9,825 bases of DNA from Bacteroidota bacterium. Lineage in GTDB: Bacteria; Bacteroidota; Bacteroidia; Chitinophagales; Chitinophagaceae. Each line of letters begins with the position of its first letter. Position 1 is the first letter of the stretch. The DNA lies in NCBI GenBank assembly GCA_028877045.1, contig JAGWPQ010000558.1, positions 1-9,825 of the forward strand, written 5' to 3'. A program made the translations under genes and the position numbers. Shown one piece after another: positions 6,919-9,825 of this stretch. The notes under the pieces were generated by a model. It had not been told where the DNA came from. It saw only the letters and a program-made list of their open reading frames with translations, and searched no databases.

Positions 6919-6939
6919 TTGCTGCTTTGATCAGTAATT
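6907..6939. repeat. 14-bp direct repeat at the purE/kinase 3' junction
   Basis: TTTGATCAGTAATT occurs at 6907-6920 and again at 6926-6939, separated by GCTGC, a period of 19 bases. It covers the last codons of both convergent genes. The left copy contains both stop codons: TAA of purE (6916-6918) and, on the minus strand, TGA of the kinase (6912-6914). Confidence 0.9.
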
Positions 6940-9825
6940 ATATTTTCTTCAACAGGGATGTTTATCCTTATTAAACATCCGTTTTCGGGTGACGAAAGTA
7001 TTTCAAATTTTCCTGCAAATATTTCTACGCGTCGTTTCATGTTTGCAAAACCAATACCATCGATGTGAGCATTCATATCAAATCCAATTCCGTTATCCAT
7101 AATAATCATTCTGAGTTTCGAATCAACTATTTTCAAATCAATATCAATTACTGTAGCATTGGCATACTTATAAATATTGTTTAACTGCTCCTGTAAAATT
7201 CTGTACAGATTTAATTGCAGTTGAGGGCTTATATTATATTTTGTCTCATCAATTTCCACCCTTAGTGTGGCCTTTGTATGTTTCGAGAAATGATAGGTAT
7301 GAATTAATTTTTTAAACGATTCTTCCAAATTTGCTACGCTGTAAAATACAGGTGCAAGGCGATGCGAAAGGTTACGAAGGTCGGCAATGGCAGTGCCAAT
7401 CAATTTTTTACTTTCGTCTAATTTTTCAATCCCCACAGGTGTTAATTCTTTATTTAATATACCTAAACCCATTTGCGCTGCTACTAATATCTGACAAACA
7501 TTGTCGTGTAATTCGCCGCCGATCTCGTATCGTTCATCTTCCTGTGTTTTAATAATAGCTTTCGAAATTTTATTGTCATATTGTTTTCTTTCGGTAATAT
7601 CTAATACCTGAATGATATAGCCAATATTCTTTGATATATTATCCGGGATTGGTGTAATAGTTAATTCAAGATATCCAATACCTTTTCTTGAAGTTTTATA
7701 TTGAACCTTGCTAAAATCAAGTTCAATTTCGTGTTTTACGTCAAAACCTTTTTCAAGTTTTTCCCATACATCTTTATACTGATAATTAGGATCGTTTTTA
7801 ATATTATAAACATTAATTAATGCATCAGCATCTGTCCCGAATATCTCGCTTACTTTATGATTTGCTTTTATCAGGAACCCTTCTTTGTCAAAAACCTCTT
7901 TGCCAATCGGAGAGTTTTCAAATATGGTCTTAAGCATCTGTTCATTTTCGCTTAAAATTTCCTCCATCTTTTTACGTTCGGTAATATCGGTTTGGATACC
8001 ATCCCAAACTACTTTTCCATCATTTAATTTTCTTGGAGTAGAGCGAACATGTAGCCATCTTAATTCTCCTGCTGCATTATAACAACGTATCTCGACATTA
8101 TATTCAGACATATTGCGAAAAGCTGTTTCTTCTGCATCGACTACTTTTTGTTTGTCCTCTTCATAAACCAGATTATACAAAATCGAAGAATCTTGCATTA
8201 TTTCTTCAGCAGTTATACCAAGAAGTCGTTCTATACTTTTACTAACAAAAGTAAATTTGCTTTCACCATCTTCATCACGCAATATCTGATACATTATACT
8301 ATCAGGCAAATTATTGCTTAGTGTTTCTATCTGAATAGATTTTTCTTTAATTAATTCTTCCGATAGTTTACGCTCTGTAATATCTGTTGCCAATCCTTCA
8401 ATCAAAATCTCATCATCAACATTTTGTCCGCCAATAGAACGATCATAAAACCAGTGCCAGTTACCATTTGCATCTTTAATCCGGTATTCAACATCAAAAT
8501 ATCTTTCATTTTGAAATGACTGAAGAGTTTTACTAACTGTTTCCTGATCGTCAGGATGAATGGATTCATTCCATAACATCGGATGTTCGTACAAATATTT
8601 TACCGAATATCCCAGCACTTCTTCAACACGAGCCGAATAATAAATACCGCCACGTTTATTTGAAAAAGTGTAAACGATATCGGGTGCATTTTCTACCAGC
8701 CGGCGATAACGGTTTTCGCTTTTGATCAACGATTCTTCGGCTTTCTTTCTTTGGGTAATATCCGTTAAGGAAGTTACCCTAACTTTTCTTCCTTTATAAA
8801 ACATCATTCTGCCCTGAAGCAAGCATGGGAAAGTTGTACCATCTTTTCTTAATGCTGTAGCTTCGTATGGTTCCTGATATCCGGCAAGCATATTATTCAT
8901 TACCATTTCCCGGTCTTCCGGAACAATCCATTCTGTCCCGTAGCGCCCGATAGCTTCTTCGTTTGTATATCCAAAAGTTTTTTCTGCAGTTTGATTTTGT
9001 TCAATACAAATTCCTTTTTCAGAAAAGAAAATAGATTCGAATGTTGCATCGCTCAAGCCTTTATATTTTTCTCTGCTTTCTTCAATTTCTTCTTCGGCAT
9101 TTTTTCTTTTTGTAATATCAAATTGGATAGTAAGATACTGGTACGGTTTGTTATCAGCATCTAAAAAAGGAATGATGGTAGCATCTGTCCAATAAAATGT
9201 TCCACCTTTTGTTTTATTCTTGAATTCGCCTCTCCATATTTTCCCTGAAGAAATTGTTTTAACCAGATCACCATAAAATTCCTGTGGATGAAAGCCTGAA
9301 TATAAAATATCATGTGTATTACCTACCAATTCCTCTTTGCTGTATCCCGAAATATTACAGAAGGCATTATTAACTGACCGGATGATACCATTTTCATCAG
9401 TTATAGCAGTAATGGCCGATTGATCTAATGCAAATTTATAATCTTCAAGCAATTTATTTTTTTCCTGAAGTTCAATCCTTGATTTAATCCGTACATCAAG
9501 CATTTCATTAAACTCTTTTGCTAAGATTGCAGCTTCGTCGGTTCCGGTAATTTTGGTTCGGGCCTTTGTATTTCCTGCAGCAACTTGGTTAATGGTACTC
9601 TGAATGTCATAAAGCCGTTTGGTAAAACGTGTACCAACAATCCATGCAAGCAATGATCCAATGAAAATTGCGGCAAGAGTATAGAGGATACCATCAACTA
9701 TAATTTCATCAAGTTTAGTATAATTAAAAATACTTCCAGCAAGATAAGCTCTTTGCAAATTACATCCAGATAATTTCGCATGAGAAAAATTTGTTAGATG
9801 GGTAATTGCTGCCTCAAGATTAGCA
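6912..9825 (-). CDS. Multi-PAS sensor histidine kinase (HisKA_3 type), 5' end outside window
   Basis: This membrane sensor kinase is incomplete at its N terminus. A TTG at 9756-9758 could be taken as the start (residue numbers here count from it), but the frame is open to the window edge and the extra 22 codons continue a pentapeptide-repeat pattern, so the true start lies further right. The order is: pentapeptide units to about residue 18, a transmembrane helix about 20-42, HAMP about 44-97, then five PAS domains (about 105-216, 230-335, 345-463, 475-594, 605-724), each ending in a DIT-x-RK linker. The HisKA_3 domain follows, with phosphoacceptor H751 in GGELHDNVCQ. The ATPase has N box E857/N861, DNGIGF (888-893) and GIGFANMKRRVE (901-912). 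HisKA_3 kinases usually signal to NarL-type DNA-binding regulators; none is in view. The ligand is unknown. The gene converges on purE with a 7-nt overlap. Confidence 0.92.
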   Translation of the reverse strand, partial: ANLEAAITHLTNFSHAKLSGCNLQRAYLAGSIFNYTKLDEIIVDGILYTLAAIFIGSLLAWIVGTRFTKRLYDIQSTINQVAAGNTKARTKITGTDEAAILAKEFNEMLDVRIKSRIELQEKNKLLEDYKFALDQSAITAITDENGIIRSVNNAFCNISGYSKEELVGNTHDILYSGFHPQEFYGDLVKTISSGKIWRGEFKNKTKGGTFYWTDATIIPFLDADNKPYQYLTIQFDITKRKNAEEEIEESREKYKGLSDATFESIFFSEKGICIEQNQTAEKTFGYTNEEAIGRYGTEWIVPEDREMVMNNMLAGYQEPYEATALRKDGTTFPCLLQGRMMFYKGRKVRVTSLTDITQRKKAEESLIKSENRYRRLVENAPDIVYTFSNKRGGIYYSARVEEVLGYSVKYLYEHPMLWNESIHPDDQETVSKTLQSFQNERYFDVEYRIKDANGNWHWFYDRSIGGQNVDDEILIEGLATDITERKLSEELIKEKSIQIETLSNNLPDSIMYQILRDEDGESKFTFVSKSIERLLGITAEEIMQDSSILYNLVYEEDKQKVVDAEETAFRNMSEYNVEIRCYNAAGELRWLHVRSTPRKLNDGKVVWDGIQTDITERKKMEEILSENEQMLKTIFENSPIGKEVFDKEGFLIKANHKVSEIFGTDADALINVYNIKNDPNYQYKDVWEKLEKGFDVKHEIELDFSKVQYKTSRKGIGYLELTITPIPDNISKNIGYIIQVLDITERKQYDNKISKAIIKTQEDERYEIGGELHDNVCQILVAAQMGLGILNKELTPVGIEKLDESKKLIGTAIADLRNLSHRLAPVFYSVANLEESFKKLIHTYHFSKHTKATLRVEIDETKYNISPQLQLNLYRILQEQLNNIYKYANATVIDIDLKIVDSKLRMIIMDNGIGFDMNAHIDGIGFANMKRRVEIFAGKFEILSSPENGCLIRINIPVEENIITDQSSNY
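9705..9824 (-). repeat. Pentapeptide repeats at the N-terminal side of the kinase
   Basis: Read in the kinase frame, the segment splits into eight five-residue units: ANLEA, AITHL, TNFSH, AKLSG, CNLQR, AYLAG, SIFNY, TKLDE. The first position is always small (A, A, T, A, C, A, S, T) and the third is L or F in seven of eight (T once). This is the pentapeptide-repeat signature A(D/N)LXX, which builds a right-handed beta-helix. Basic residues after the adjacent transmembrane helix imply that this part is on the periplasmic side. More units may lie beyond the window. Confidence 0.75.

Noticed and set aside
9756..9758. TTG as the start codon of the sensor kinase, giving a 948-residue protein
   Set aside because: The frame is open upstream to the window edge, and the upstream codons continue the pentapeptide repeat in register, so this is an internal leucine and the gene is 5'-truncated by the window.
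1..9825. CRISPR array, tRNA or rRNA gene, insertion sequence, phage or defence genes
   Set aside because: I looked for spaced direct repeats, cloverleaf-like stems and transposase, integrase or nuclease motifs and found none.

Overview
The window looks like ordinary chromosome from a low-GC member of the Bacteroidota, most likely near the Chitinophagaceae. Three things suggest this: AT-rich DNA without clear Shine-Dalgarno sites, two short secreted-protein leaders of the MKK...FAQ type, and family variants typical of that phylum (a 613-residue UbiD, a galactosidase with He_PIG domains, a DUF2911/TPR protein). The genus assignment is inference only.

Layout from left to right. A long UbiD-family prenyl-FMN decarboxylase (82-1923, minus) is divergent from a secreted multidomain GH27 alpha-galactosidase (2029-4200, plus). 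Their 105-bp spacer holds two perfect palindromes. Next comes a 207-bp spacer filled with a chain of small hairpins, part of which recurs at the left edge of the window. It is followed by pdxJ (4408-5124), a secreted DUF2911 plus TPR protein (5222-6325) and purE (6397-6918), all on plus. PurE is preceded by a perfect 12-bp inverted repeat. A large sensor histidine kinase (from 6912, minus) meets purE tail to tail with a 7-nt overlap and runs off the right edge of the window.

How the genes relate. There is no obvious shared pathway. PdxJ (vitamin B6) and PurE (purines) are housekeeping enzymes. The galactosidase is a lone carbohydrate-degrading enzyme with no SusC/SusD pair in view. UbiD may serve quinone synthesis or another decarboxylation, but no UbiX partner is in view. 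The kinase has no response regulator in view. The plus-strand genes have separate spacers of 71-207 bp, so they need not be one operon.

The most interesting signal is at the right edge. The kinase frame stays open past position 9758 to the end of the window, and the extra residues form an eight-unit pentapeptide repeat directly before the transmembrane helix. Other points of interest are the hairpin-rich intergenic repeat, a four-copy heptanucleotide tandem repeat inside the ubiD coding region, and a small duplication that appears to have set the 3' end of the kinase gene. I did not find a clearly new multi-gene system.
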